From Desulfosporosinus sp. (GTDB lineage: Bacteria > Bacillota > Desulfitobacteriia > Desulfitobacteriales > Desulfitobacteriaceae): 42,395 nucleotides of DNA. The DNA lies in the NCBI GenBank assembly GCA_020692355.1, contig JAIMKP010000026.1, positions 1 to 42,395 of the forward strand, given 5' to 3'. The notes below the pieces were generated by a model. The model ran no database searches and was not told the DNA's origin. It was given only the letters and a program-made list of their open reading frames with translations. The position numbers and the translations under genes were made by a program. This document shows positions 26,064 to 34,690 of the stretch, piece by piece; position 1 is the first letter of the stretch; the number at the start of each line of letters is the position of its first letter.

Positions 26064-26516
26064 TTGTCTCTAAAGGATCGCCTAGTTGAGGATATGAAGG
26101 TTGCCATGAAGGCCAAAGGGGAGGGGAAGGTAAAGCTTTCCGTCATCCGAATGGCCAGGGCCGCCATTAAAAATGCTGAGATAGATAAAAGACAGGAGTT
26201 TAATGACACTCAAGTCATCGAAGTCTTAGCACGTGAAGTCAAGATGCGCCGTGATGCCATGGCTGAGTTCGCCAAAGCGGGCCGCCCCGAAATGGTCAAA
26301 AGTCTGGAAGAGGAAATTGCCATTTTAATGGACTACCTTCCTCAACAGCTTTCCGAAGGGGAGATTAGACACATCGCGCAAGCAGTGATTGTTGATCTGG
26401 GTGTCCAAGGGCCAAAGGATTTGGGCAAAGTCATGGGGGCGTTAACGCCGAAAACCAAGGGGAGAGCTGATGGCAGGCTGGTTAACCAGATTGTGCGCGA
26501 ACTCCTCGGTTTATAA
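26064..26516 (+). CDS. yqeY: YqeY/GatB-tail domain protein
   Basis: A 150-residue protein of the GatB/YqeY family, related to the helical tail domain of the amidotransferase subunit GatB that contacts tRNA. Typical stretches are LKDRLVEDMKVAMKAKGEGK, KLSVIRMARAAIKNAEI, VIEVLAREVKMRRDA and KDLGKVMGALTPKTKGRADG. The start is TTG 26064, AAGGAG about 10 nt upstream. It follows rpsU by 14 nt, the classical pairing. Its exact biochemical role is not established. Confidence 0.93.
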   Translation: MSLKDRLVEDMKVAMKAKGEGKVKLSVIRMARAAIKNAEIDKRQEFNDTQVIEVLAREVKMRRDAMAEFAKAGRPEMVKSLEEEIAILMDYLPQQLSEGEIRHIAQAVIVDLGVQGPKDLGKVMGALTPKTKGRADGRLVNQIVRELLGL

Positions 26517-26531
26517 ATTTATATTTGGCTC

Positions 26532-26563
26532 AAAAACCCGGTTGCGGATGCAACCGGGTTTTT
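26532..26563 (+). terminator. Strong intrinsic terminator after yqeY
   Basis: AAAAACCCGGTTGC, loop GGAT, GCAACCGGGTTTTT: a perfect 14-bp stem ending in T. Confidence 0.95.
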
Positions 26564-26878
26564 AGAACTTAACAGGCAGGGCTTCACGATAGTCTCGGGG
26601 CAGAATCACATGGTATGTTCGATGCGTTATGGTAAAATATAAAGGTACAGCTGGAATCCAAGATATTTCACCTAAATTAGGTACAGTGGAAGAAGTTGAA
26701 GCTGTCTAGCTCTAATTATGATCGAAGGAATATGTCCAAGCTACTAAGGCTTGGACTATTTTGTTCCTCTTCCTCATAAATATCTAAAAAAGGATGTCGG
26801 TTTAGCATCTGGGGTACAGATCGGTGCAGATCAGTACAGACCTCAGAGGCTGCCTTGAGGTTTAGGGGAGGGACGTTT
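26564..26878. other. Intergenic region with a possible small ORF and a terminator-like hairpin
   Basis: No certain gene. A 26-codon ORF (26629-26709, beginning MVKYKGTAGIQDISPKLG) has no ribosome site. It is followed by GTCCAAGC/GCTTGGAC (26734-26756, loop TACTAAG) and TATTTTG, a plausible terminator. Three 10-nt units of the type GTACAGATCG stand at 26814-26843. Together these could mark a short transcript or the remnant of a gene. Confidence 0.4.
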
Positions 26879-27184
26879 ATGTTTGAGAAACTGCAAAAGA
26901 CGATGAACGATGTCTTGGAATTTCCGCCGGATGTGGTCGGGGACGCGCCGAAGATTACGATAACCGGACGTCAACAAGTGGTCATTGAAAATTATAAAGA
27001 AATTGCGGCTTTTTCAGGAGAAGCGATCACCCTTGCGACCAGCGAAGGAGAACTGTTGCTCACCGGTATTGGTCTGGTTCTCAAAACGGTACTCCCGACT
27101 GAACTTCTGATTGAGGGCGAACTCATTTCCTTATCCTATCAAGGGGAAGATGAGAAGCTAGGGAGGGAAGTAAAGCGTGTTTGA
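26879..27184 (+). CDS. yqfC: Sporulation protein YqfC
   Basis: Small protein of the sporulation-associated YqfC family, made in the mother cell under SigE in Bacillus; its molecular role is unknown. The 101 residues include LEFPPDVVGDAPKITITGRQ and VVIENYKEIAAFSGEAITL. The start is ATG 26879, with GGGGAGGGA upstream; the frame runs back to 26855 without support. It overlaps yqfD by 8 nt. Confidence 0.9.
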   Translation: MFEKLQKTMNDVLEFPPDVVGDAPKITITGRQQVVIENYKEIAAFSGEAITLATSEGELLLTGIGLVLKTVLPTELLIEGELISLSYQGEDEKLGREVKRV

Positions 27185-28331
27185 GCGGCTTTCGGCGTTC
27201 TGGCAGGGCCGAATTTACTTTTCCGCCTGGGGAGGAAATCCGGCTCTTTTTCTCAACAAGGCTTTGAAAGATGGGATTATACTTTACCATACCCAAAAAG
27301 CGGAGCACGGGCTAAGGGCCATCGTGAGCCTGCAGGATTTTCCGCGCCTGCGCCAGGCAGCTCGTCTCAGCCATTCTCGGGTCAAGATCATGGCCAAGTA
27401 TGGTTGGCCCTTTATTGCGCGCCGCTGGTGGCGTCGCAAGGGGCTTATTTTAGGAGCGGCGATCATTGGCATCAGCCTGAGCCTGCTCTCGCAATTGGTT
27501 CTGTTCATCACGGTCAACGGAAATAAAGTGATTGACAGTGCCGAGCTTCTCCAGCAAGCGAACACATTAGGGCTCAAGACGTGGGTTTGGCATCGGAGTC
27601 TGGATTTGAATCAAATTGCTACCGGCATCCAGGATAATTTTCCGGATGCAGCTTGGGTAGGTGTCGGTCGCAAAGGCACGCTTATTGAGATTACGGTCGT
27701 GGAGAAAAAGCGGGTTCAAGCCCATACAGAGGCTGGGAATCTTGTGGCGGCGAAAAACGGGCTGGTCAAAGAAATCATGGTGATCCAAGGCACGCCCCAA
27801 GTGCATGAAGGGGAAATGGTCAAAGCCGGGCAGATCCTCATAGCGCAGCCGCTAATGACGCAGAACGCCCCGGCGGCGAAAGGATTTGTGCGCGGACGGG
27901 TTTGGTATAGTGCGGAGGCGAAAGTGCCGCATCAAGAAGATAAGATTGTGGCGACAGGGCAGCAAAGCAAGGGGTACGGTATAAAATTTGGATCCCGTGT
28001 CATAATGGTAACGACACCTGACTCCCCATATCCTTTGGTGGACAAAGAAGTCTGGAGCACACCGCTGCTAGCTTGGAGGAATTGGCGTTTCCCTGTCGAA
28101 GTTATTACTATTACCTATAAAGACTTAGAACAGGTCCACCTGGAACGCACTACCGAAGAGGCTCGCCAAGCAGCAGAGAATGAGGCGCGCCAAGACATCC
28201 AGCGGAAGTTGACTCCCGGTATCATCCCCATGGAAGAAAGGGTCAGGGTGCTTGCGAGTACGGCAGGTGTCGAGCGGGTTCGGATCGAAGTCGAAACGTA
28301 TGAGGACTTAGCCGTTTATCCTAATCCATAG
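27177..28331 (+). CDS. yqfD: Sporulation protein YqfD
   Basis: Membrane protein of the YqfD family, required for efficient sporulation in Bacillus. An N-terminal cytoplasmic region (about 1-85) with GNPALFLNKALKDGI leads to one membrane helix (about 89-112). An outer domain follows with FPDAAWVGVGRKGTLIEITV, NLVAAKNGLVKEIMVIQGTP and WYSAEAKVP-like RGRVWYSAEAKV. It has 384 residues. The start is GTG 27177 behind GGGAGGGAA. It is coupled to yqfC by overlap and followed by phoH after 8 nt. Confidence 0.93.
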   Translation: MFERLSAFWQGRIYFSAWGGNPALFLNKALKDGIILYHTQKAEHGLRAIVSLQDFPRLRQAARLSHSRVKIMAKYGWPFIARRWWRRKGLILGAAIIGISLSLLSQLVLFITVNGNKVIDSAELLQQANTLGLKTWVWHRSLDLNQIATGIQDNFPDAAWVGVGRKGTLIEITVVEKKRVQAHTEAGNLVAAKNGLVKEIMVIQGTPQVHEGEMVKAGQILIAQPLMTQNAPAAKGFVRGRVWYSAEAKVPHQEDKIVATGQQSKGYGIKFGSRVIMVTTPDSPYPLVDKEVWSTPLLAWRNWRFPVEVITITYKDLEQVHLERTTEEARQAAENEARQDIQRKLTPGIIPMEERVRVLASTAGVERVRIEVETYEDLAVYPNP

Positions 28332-28339
28332 AGGAGAGG

Positions 28340-29323
28340 TTGCTTACGGAATCAAGGCTTTATTTGCAGGACGCGAACGAAGCGATGAATGTGTTAGGTT
28401 TGGAAGACAGCCATTTGCGACTGTTGGAGGAGCGTTTAGGCGGAAGATGTGTCGTGCGAGGCGAAGAGATGATCATTTCCGGTAACCCGGAGGATGTCGC
28501 CCAGACAGAGGCTGCCCTCAATGAACTACTGGCGATGTCTCGGCAGGGCCACACTTTGACCCCCGCGGACGTCTCCTACATGATTTCTCAGGTTGAGAAA
28601 GGGCAAGAAAGCGGCATGGCGGATACCCTCGCTCGGGTCATCGCGACAAACCACCGGGGGCGGCCGATCAAAGCGAAGACGTTGGGGCAGGCTGAGTACC
28701 TAAAAGCGATCGAGAAGCAGGCGATTGTTTTCGGGATCGGCCCCGCAGGAACCGGGAAAACGTATCTCGCAGTCGTCATGGCTGTCCAAGCTTTGCGTTC
28801 GAAGACAGTCAATCGGATTGTACTCACCCGCCCTGCTGTGGAAGCTGGGGAAAAACTTGGCTTTTTGCCAGGTGATCTACAGGAAAAAATTGATCCGTAT
28901 TTGCGCCCGCTCTACGATGCCCTCTATGATTTATTAGGGGTGGAGACCGCCCAGCGCTATGTTGACAAGGGCACGATTGAGATTGCCCCGCTGGCCTACA
29001 TGCGCGGTCGAACCTTGGATGATTCTTTTATCATCCTCGATGAAGCGCAGAATACCACACCAGAGCAGATGAAAATGTTCTTGACGCGGCTGGGATTCAA
29101 CTCCCAGGCTGTGGTGACCGGGGATGTGACTCAAGTCGATTTGCCGCGCGGGCATTATTCTGGGCTGGTTGAAATCCAGCGGATTCTTAAGGGGATTCCA
29201 GAGATTGTTTTCCATAATTTCGGCGCAGCGGATGTTGTCCGCAATCCGTTGGTGCAGAAGATCATTCAAGCCTATGAGCGGGAGGGCGACCAGAGAATCG
29301 GACAGAAGGAAGGATCCGTTTGA
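28340..29323 (+). CDS. phoH: PhoH-like ATPase
   Basis: PhoH-family P-loop protein, probably acting on RNA; the family often sits beside ybeY, as here. An N-terminal KH-like or R3H-like part (about 1-90, with VVRGEEMIISGNPEDVAQTE) precedes the ATPase domain. Walker A is GPAGTGKT (134-141) and Walker B is SFIILDEAQNTTPEQMKMFL, with RMG-type sensor TRLGFNSQAVVTGDVTQVDLP. It has 327 residues. The start is TTG 28340, with AGAGGAGAGG directly upstream, rather close. It overlaps pgpH by 4 nt. Confidence 0.94.
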   Translation: MLTESRLYLQDANEAMNVLGLEDSHLRLLEERLGGRCVVRGEEMIISGNPEDVAQTEAALNELLAMSRQGHTLTPADVSYMISQVEKGQESGMADTLARVIATNHRGRPIKAKTLGQAEYLKAIEKQAIVFGIGPAGTGKTYLAVVMAVQALRSKTVNRIVLTRPAVEAGEKLGFLPGDLQEKIDPYLRPLYDALYDLLGVETAQRYVDKGTIEIAPLAYMRGRTLDDSFIILDEAQNTTPEQMKMFLTRLGFNSQAVVTGDVTQVDLPRGHYSGLVEIQRILKGIPEIVFHNFGAADVVRNPLVQKIIQAYEREGDQRIGQKEGSV

Positions 29324-31527
29324 AACGGGCAATTCGAGTTCCTGAAGTATTTGATAGGTTTTTGCCAAGCACCACTTGGCGACGTATTGCAGCGGTGGTG
29401 TTCTTTTTAGTGTTTTCGTTTCTTCTCGCCTCAGGGTTGTTTGTTACGAAAGTGCACCTGAAGCTGGGAGAGCCGAGCCCGGAAACCATTCCGGCCCCCT
29501 GGGATTTGGATATTAAGGACATGGATCGCTACCACTTGGATCAGGATGCGGCCGAAAAGGCAGCACCGCCGGTGTACAAACCAGATGACGAGTATGTCTC
29601 GTCTCTGGCCACGGACATTAGCCGCGCGTTTTCTTCTCTGCATGATGCGATCAATTCTGGATTGGATGAACGGGGTAAAGTCAACAAACTGCGCCAGACC
29701 TCCCCGTTTACCAGCCTTCCGGACGGCGTTCTGGCCATGCTCGTGAAGGCGAGGCCGGATGAACTGCGGGATGCGGAAACGTCAGCGAATGAAATCATTC
29801 TGGGACGAGCGCGAAACCTTGATTATGGTGCCAAGGTGGAGGCGGAGGTCGCTCCCTTACGGGATCGGATGAAGGATGAGATCAATCGGGTGGCTCTGTC
29901 AGATGAGACGAAAGTCTTTTTGAATGCCTTTGTCGATGCGAAGATCAACCACCCGACCTTGATTCAGGACCAAGAGGCTTCCCAAAAAGCGGCGCGCGAG
30001 GCCCGAGATAAGGTTAAAATCGAGAATTACGTCGAACATTATAAAACAAAACAGAAAATTATTGGGCAAGGAGAGATTCCCGACAAAAAGGTTTTTCAAG
30101 TCTTAGAAGCCTATGGCTTCGTCGATAGTCGTTCCCCTTGGAAGATGACGGGTGGGATCTTACTGCTGACTTTAGTCGGTATGGGGGCTATCACGGCCTT
30201 TGCCTACCAATATCGACCGCACGTTTTTCGTTCGACTCGAAAACTGGTGCTACTGGGGCTAACGATGATTTTGGTCTTGATGATCGCGAAAGGGATCAAT
30301 GCCTTGAATCTTGGTTCGGAATTCAATTCCCTGGCTGGATTTTTGATTCCTGTGGCCTGGGCGACGACTACGGTGGCCATTTTGGTGGATGCTCAACTCT
30401 CTGTTGTGGTGGCCTTGGTTTTAGCTGTATTTGTGGGAGTACTTGCCGATCCGCGTTTTGGCAGCTCGACGGGGATGCAAGTTGGCCTTGTCGCTCTCTT
30501 TGGCGGGATAACCGGAGTGCACAGTGTCTCCCGTCTTAGTCAGCGCTCGGATTTGGCGCGGTCCGGTTTGTTTGTCTCAGCGGTTAATGTTTTGGTTGTC
30601 AGTGGGATTGCCCTTATGGCGGGAATGCATCTGGCAAATTGGGCCGTCGCTATCCTCCTGGCGATTGTGAACGGCCTGGCATCTTCGGTGCTGACGGTTG
30701 GCACCTTGCACTGGTTCGAAGCCGGATTTGAGATCACGTCAGCCGTTCGCCTGCTCGAGCTTTCCAACCCCAATCAACCGCTGTTAAAACGCTTGTTGAT
30801 GGAAGCCCCTGGAACCTACCATCATAGTATTTTGGTCGGAAACTTGGCGGAAGCGGCGGCGGAAGCAATTCATGCGGATGCGACCCTGGTTCGGGTCGGT
30901 TCGATGTATCACGATATCGGCAAATTGAAACGCCCTTATTTCTTTATTGAAAACCAGTTCGCCCAAGAGAATCCTCATGACAAAATTGCGCCCACCCTGA
31001 GTTCCCTCATTATCACCTCTCATGTGAAAGATGGGCTGGAAATGGCGAAAGAGCAGAAACTTCCGGAAGCGATAATGGACATCATTGCCCAGCACCATGG
31101 GGATTCTTTGGTGACATTCTTTTACCACAAGGCCAAAGAGGGAAATGAAGATATTCCGGAAGAAGCATTTCGCTATGATTTGCCCAGACCGCAGAATAAA
31201 GAATCAGCGCTCGTTTGTTTAGCCGATAGTGTGGAAGCTGCGGTACGCTCCATGCGCCAGCCGACGCCAGGCCGGATTGAAGGATTGGTTCGCAAGGTCA
31301 TTAAAGAAAAATTCAATGACGGGCAGTTGGATCAATGCGAACTTACGTTTAAAGATCTGGATCGGATTGCCATCGCTTTCGTCCGGGTCTTGAGTGGGAT
31401 TTTCCATTCCAGGGTGGAGTATCCGGAACTTCCCGCAGGGAAAGGAGACTCGGGCAAAAAACTGGAGAGTCAGGATCCTGAGCAGGCAGCGCAGAAAGAG
31501 GAAGGCCCAGAGGATTCAGAGCCTTAA
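29320..31527 (+). CDS. pgpH: 7TM-HD phosphodiesterase PgpH/YqfF type (c-di-AMP hydrolase)
   Basis: Membrane phosphodiesterase that in related Firmicutes degrades the second messenger c-di-AMP. One N-terminal helix (about 24-45) is followed by an extracytoplasmic domain (about 46-272), a bundle of about seven helices (about 275-475) and a cytoplasmic HD domain (about 490-700). HD residues are visible in APGTYHHSILVGNLAEAAAE, SMYHDIGKL (H531, D532) and IIAQHHGDSLVTFFYHKA. It has 735 residues. The start is TTG 29320, overlapping the phoH stop. Function is assigned by family; activity has not been tested for this protein. Confidence 0.93.
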   Translation: MKRAIRVPEVFDRFLPSTTWRRIAAVVFFLVFSFLLASGLFVTKVHLKLGEPSPETIPAPWDLDIKDMDRYHLDQDAAEKAAPPVYKPDDEYVSSLATDISRAFSSLHDAINSGLDERGKVNKLRQTSPFTSLPDGVLAMLVKARPDELRDAETSANEIILGRARNLDYGAKVEAEVAPLRDRMKDEINRVALSDETKVFLNAFVDAKINHPTLIQDQEASQKAAREARDKVKIENYVEHYKTKQKIIGQGEIPDKKVFQVLEAYGFVDSRSPWKMTGGILLLTLVGMGAITAFAYQYRPHVFRSTRKLVLLGLTMILVLMIAKGINALNLGSEFNSLAGFLIPVAWATTTVAILVDAQLSVVVALVLAVFVGVLADPRFGSSTGMQVGLVALFGGITGVHSVSRLSQRSDLARSGLFVSAVNVLVVSGIALMAGMHLANWAVAILLAIVNGLASSVLTVGTLHWFEAGFEITSAVRLLELSNPNQPLLKRLLMEAPGTYHHSILVGNLAEAAAEAIHADATLVRVGSMYHDIGKLKRPYFFIENQFAQENPHDKIAPTLSSLIITSHVKDGLEMAKEQKLPEAIMDIIAQHHGDSLVTFFYHKAKEGNEDIPEEAFRYDLPRPQNKESALVCLADSVEAAVRSMRQPTPGRIEGLVRKVIKEKFNDGQLDQCELTFKDLDRIAIAFVRVLSGIFHSRVEYPELPAGKGDSGKKLESQDPEQAAQKEEGPEDSEP

Positions 31528-31599
31528 ATGAGGTCGCACGCCAGACGGTGCGGTAGTTACATGAACGGATGCAGTCGGGAAAGGAACGGAGTGAATTGC

Positions 31600-32079
31600 G
31601 TGCTTGATTTGGATGTAATCTGGGATGAGGGTTCGATTCCGGAAAGTCAGCGTGACCCGTTGGTCGTTCTCTTGGAACAAGGGATTTCTGCAGCGATAGT
31701 GCAGGCGGAAGGACCTGAGGATGCGGAAGTGAGCCTCACCTTAACCAATGATGCGCGGATTCGGGAATTAAATCGCACTTATCGGGAAGTGGATCGACCG
31801 ACCGATGTCCTTTCTTTTGCCTTGCAAGAACAGGTTGAGGAGGAGCCGGACATTTTTGGTTTCGAGGATAGCGCGCTCGGGGATATCGTAATTTCGGTGG
31901 AGCGGGCGAGGGAGCAGGCTTTAGAGTATGGGCATTCCTTTCAACGGGAAATTGTTTACTTGGCGGTGCATGGAACCCTCCATCTTCTCGGTTTTAATCA
32001 CGAAACAGAGGCAGAGAAAGAGGCCATGCGCCAAAAAGAAGAAGCGGTTATGACTTTCCTTGAGCTTAGGAGAGAATAG
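31600..32079 (+). CDS. ybeY: Endoribonuclease YbeY (rRNA maturation factor)
   Basis: Metal-dependent RNase involved in 16S rRNA 3' end maturation and ribosome quality control. Landmarks are [34 protein letters not shown] and the zinc motif [12 protein letters not shown] (HxxxHxxxxxH, intact). The usual Asp in the GYDH part is Asn here, which is not a metal ligand. The start is uncertain: GTG 31600 is preferred because the protein then begins at the first strand and GGAG lies 8 nt upstream; GTG 31591 and upstream codons to 31528 are alternatives. At 159 residues it has the normal size. Confidence 0.92.
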   Translation: MLDLDVIWDEGSIPESQRDPLVVLLEQGISAAIVQAEGPEDAEVSLTLTNDARIRELNRTYREVDRPTDVLSFALQEQVEEEPDIFGFEDSALGDIVISVERAREQALEYGHSFQREIVYLAVHGTLHLLGFNHETEAEKEAMRQKEEAVMTFLELRRE

Positions 32080-32091
32080 GCGGAGGAATGT

Positions 32092-32475
32092 ATGGGGAAT
32101 TTTAATACAGGGTTTTGGCGCAGCTTAAACCAGGCTTGGCGAGGATTTTTGTACGTTTGGAAGACGGAAGGGCATTTGCAGTTTCATCTCTTTGCGGGGA
32201 CGGTGGTGCTTGGCGCGGCCTGGTGCTTCAAACTCTCGCGGATGGAGTGGCTGTTGCTCGTGTATGCGATCGGTGCGGTGATCGCGACCGAAGTGATCAA
32301 CACGGCGGTTGAACTCGTTGTGGATTTGATTCAGCCCAATTTCCATCCATTGGCCGGGATGGCAAAGGATGTGGCAGCGGGTGCGGTCTTGGTGGCGGTG
32401 ATCCAAGCGGTGTTTGTTGGGGTCGGAATCTTTTGGACACCGATGCGGAACTGGATAGGAGCGTGGTTACCATGA
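32092..32475 (+). CDS. dgkA: Diacylglycerol/undecaprenol kinase family protein
   Basis: Small integral membrane lipid kinase; the Gram-positive members phosphorylate undecaprenol rather than diacylglycerol. Three membrane helices are visible (about 32-48, 55-75, 98-118). The family signature EVINTAVELVVDLIQPNFHPLAG (near 66-88) with catalytic Glu, and KDVAAGAVLV, are intact. It has 127 residues. The start is ATG 32092 behind GGCGGAGG. It lies 12 nt after ybeY and overlaps cdd by 4 nt. Confidence 0.93.
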   Translation: MGNFNTGFWRSLNQAWRGFLYVWKTEGHLQFHLFAGTVVLGAAWCFKLSRMEWLLLVYAIGAVIATEVINTAVELVVDLIQPNFHPLAGMAKDVAAGAVLVAVIQAVFVGVGIFWTPMRNWIGAWLP

Positions 32476-32894
32476 CGTCAGATGCGCCGAGCTTTGCGGC
32501 TACCCGGGAAGGCGAGGAATTAATTCGGCGGGCCAGGGAAGTTTATAAAGAGGCCTATGTCCCCTATTCACATTATCCAGTGGGCGCTGCAGCGCTTTTT
32601 TCGTCGCGTCGGATATATTCAGGCTGCAATGTGGAAAATGCCAGTTACGGTTTGACCGTGTGTGCGGAACGTAATGCCATCTTCCAGGCTGTCGCCCAGG
32701 GGCAGCGGGTTTTGCAGGGTATCGCGATTGCCGTTCCTGGAGACGGGTTTCCTGCTCCGTGCGGGGCTTGCCGCCAAGTAATGCGGGAATTTACCGAGGA
32801 TTGCCCGGTAATCCTGGTGAATGGACGGGGCGAGACGAAGGAGACAAGTCTGAAAGCGCTATTGCCGAATGCTTTTGGGCCGGAGTTTTTATAA
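32472..32894 (+). CDS. cdd: Cytidine deaminase
   Basis: Deaminates cytidine and deoxycytidine to uridine forms for pyrimidine salvage. Zinc ligands and catalytic Glu are complete: C64-A-E66 in TVCAERNAI and C97/C100 in PCGACRQ, the three-Cys pattern of the short tetrameric enzymes. The substrate motif GCNVENASYG is present. The start is ATG 32472 in an ATGA overlap with dgkA; the frame extends upstream into dgkA but has no reason to be used. It has 140 residues. Confidence 0.96.
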   Translation: MTSDAPSFAATREGEELIRRAREVYKEAYVPYSHYPVGAAALFSSRRIYSGCNVENASYGLTVCAERNAIFQAVAQGQRVLQGIAIAVPGDGFPAPCGACRQVMREFTEDCPVILVNGRGETKETSLKALLPNAFGPEFL

Positions 32895-32999
32895 GTTCAC
32901 CCTCTTGTTGGTATTAACGCATGCGCCGGCTGGAGGAACACTGGATGCGATACTGGGGTTAGCCGGAGTTTTCCGGGTACGGTCGATGGAGGGGATTTT

Positions 33000-33911
33000 T
33001 TGAATAGTACAAGGGAAAAGGGATTTCGTTCCGGTTTTGTCACTGTGGTCGGGAGGCCAAATGCCGGGAAGTCCACACTATTAAACCACCTTTTAGGGCA
33101 AAAGGTTTTAATCATGTCTGATAAGCCGCAAACGACCCGCAATCGGATTCAATGTATTGTGACGGAGGAGCGGGGGCAGATCGTTTTTTTAGACACGCCG
33201 GGCATCCACAAACCGAAACACAAGCTCGGGGAATATATGGTGGTAGAGGCGAAAGAATCCCTGGGAGATGTGGACATCATTCTCTATATGGTGGATACAT
33301 CCGTTGAATTCGGGAGTGGGGAGGAATTCGTCCTTGAGATGATTCGCAAGGCTAAAACGCCTTGCATATTGGCCCTCAATAAAGTGGACCTGATCAGCAA
33401 GGAGCAGTTGGCCAAGCAAGTACAGAAATATGCTCAGCTCCTGGATTTTAGCGCGATCGTTCCGGTTTCAGCCTTGACGGGCGAGAATACGGATGAGCTT
33501 TTGAAGGTGATTTTCGCGGGTCTTCCGGAAGGACCGCTCTATTACCCGGAAGACGAGGTCACGGATCAGCCGGAACGGTTCATCATGGCCGAACTCATTC
33601 GGGAAAAGGTGCTCCAGATGACGCGGGATGAAGTGCCCCATTCCATCGCTGTACTTGTGGAAGAAGTGGAGGAGAAGAAGACCCTAGTGAAAGTCCGAGC
33701 AACGATCATGGTGGAGCGTGATTCGCAAAAAGGGATCATCATCGGCCAAGGCGGCAGTATGCTGAAAACGATCGGTCGTCTGGCCCGAGTAGATATCGAG
33801 GCTTTGTTGGGGAGCCAGGTGTTCCTCGAACTTTGGGTGAAGGTGAAAAAAGACTGGCGTAACCGTAGCGACACCTTGCGCCATCTTGGCTATGATTTAA
33901 GAAAATATTGA
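33000..33911 (+). CDS. era: GTPase Era
   Basis: Ribosome-assembly GTPase that binds the 3' end of 16S rRNA. G1 is GRPNAGKS (18-25), G2 region KPQTTRNRI, G3 DTPG (65-68) and G4 NKVD (127-130). The C-terminal KH domain is visible in IMVERDSQKGIIIGQGGSMLKTIG, ending VKKDWRNRSDTLRHLGYD. It has 303 residues. The start is TTG 33000, with GGAGGGG 6 nt upstream. It follows cdd by 105 nt and is followed by a period-12 repeat. Confidence 0.96.
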   Translation: MNSTREKGFRSGFVTVVGRPNAGKSTLLNHLLGQKVLIMSDKPQTTRNRIQCIVTEERGQIVFLDTPGIHKPKHKLGEYMVVEAKESLGDVDIILYMVDTSVEFGSGEEFVLEMIRKAKTPCILALNKVDLISKEQLAKQVQKYAQLLDFSAIVPVSALTGENTDELLKVIFAGLPEGPLYYPEDEVTDQPERFIMAELIREKVLQMTRDEVPHSIAVLVEEVEEKKTLVKVRATIMVERDSQKGIIIGQGGSMLKTIGRLARVDIEALLGSQVFLELWVKVKKDWRNRSDTLRHLGYDLRKY

Positions 33912-33933
33912 ATAAGAAACAAGCAAGGAAGTT

Positions 33934-33981
33934 AGTAAGTAAACAAGTAAGTAAACAAGTAAGTAAACAAGTAAGTGAGTA
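33934..33981. repeat. Period-12 tandem repeat between era and deoC
   Basis: Three exact copies of AGTAAGTAAACA (33934-33969) plus a partial, diverged fourth. It ends 15 nt before the deoC start. No coding or hairpin potential. Confidence 0.9.
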
Positions 33982-33996
33982 AGGGGATAGTGACCT

Positions 33997-34638
33997 ATGC
34001 AGATTTCGCACACGATCGAACATACTTTGCTCAAGGCTGATGCCTGTGAGAACAACATTGTCAAGCTTTGCCATGAGGCGAGCGAGCATAAATTTCACGC
34101 CGTCTGTGTCAATCCGGCCTACATCAAAACAGCCGCCAAACTCTTATATGGAACGGGAGTCGGGGTGGTCGCCGTGATTGGGTTTCCGTTGGGTGCAACC
34201 TTTACTGAGATTAAAGTTCAGGAGACCTTTGTGGCCAAGGCCCAAGGGGCTACTGAAGTGGATATGGTCATGAATATCGGCTGGGCCAAGTCCGGGGATT
34301 GGGAGGCCGTGGAGCGAGACATCCGCCGGGTCGTGGAAGCGGCGAAAAGTTGCGGACTGACGGTGAAGGTGATCATTGAGACTACACTCCTCACGGAAGC
34401 AGAAAAGCGTCGCGCGGCTGAGATCGTCAAACAATCCGGCGCTGACTTTATCAAGACCTCGACCGGCTTTGCCGGTGGCGGGGCCACAATTGAGGATGTC
34501 CGGAACCTCAAAGCCTGGGTTGGCGAAGGGGTCAAAGTCAAAGCCGCTGGCGGAATTCGCACTCGCGCAGCCGCCCTCGCCCTCATCGAAGCCGGCGCCG
34601 ATCGCCTCGGCACCAGCGCCGGGCCTGAACTCGTGTAA
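33997..34638 (+). CDS. deoC: Deoxyribose-phosphate aldolase
   Basis: Class I aldolase that splits 2-deoxyribose 5-phosphate to glyceraldehyde 3-phosphate and acetaldehyde in nucleoside breakdown. The Schiff-base lysine is K153 in GADFIKTSTGF; the second active-site part VKVIIETTLLT and the end VKAAGGIRTRAAALALIEAGADRLGTSAG match. It has 213 residues. The start is ATG 33997, with AAGGGG about 14 nt upstream. Together with cdd it gives this cluster a nucleoside-salvage component. Confidence 0.95.
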   Translation: MQISHTIEHTLLKADACENNIVKLCHEASEHKFHAVCVNPAYIKTAAKLLYGTGVGVVAVIGFPLGATFTEIKVQETFVAKAQGATEVDMVMNIGWAKSGDWEAVERDIRRVVEAAKSCGLTVKVIIETTLLTEAEKRRAAEIVKQSGADFIKTSTGFAGGGATIEDVRNLKAWVGEGVKVKAAGGIRTRAAALALIEAGADRLGTSAGPELV

Positions 34639-34690
34639 TCAATGCATACTTCCTCGAACCCCAACAAACACTAAGAAAGGGTGTCAGAGT

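Noticed and set aside
33934-33981. CRISPR-like array
   Set aside because: The units are 12 bp and directly adjacent with no unique spacers, so this is a simple tandem repeat. No cas genes are in the window.
34376-34690. N-terminal extension of recO inside deoC
   Set aside because: The upstream part is the out-of-frame translation of deoC; RecO homology begins at about 34691.
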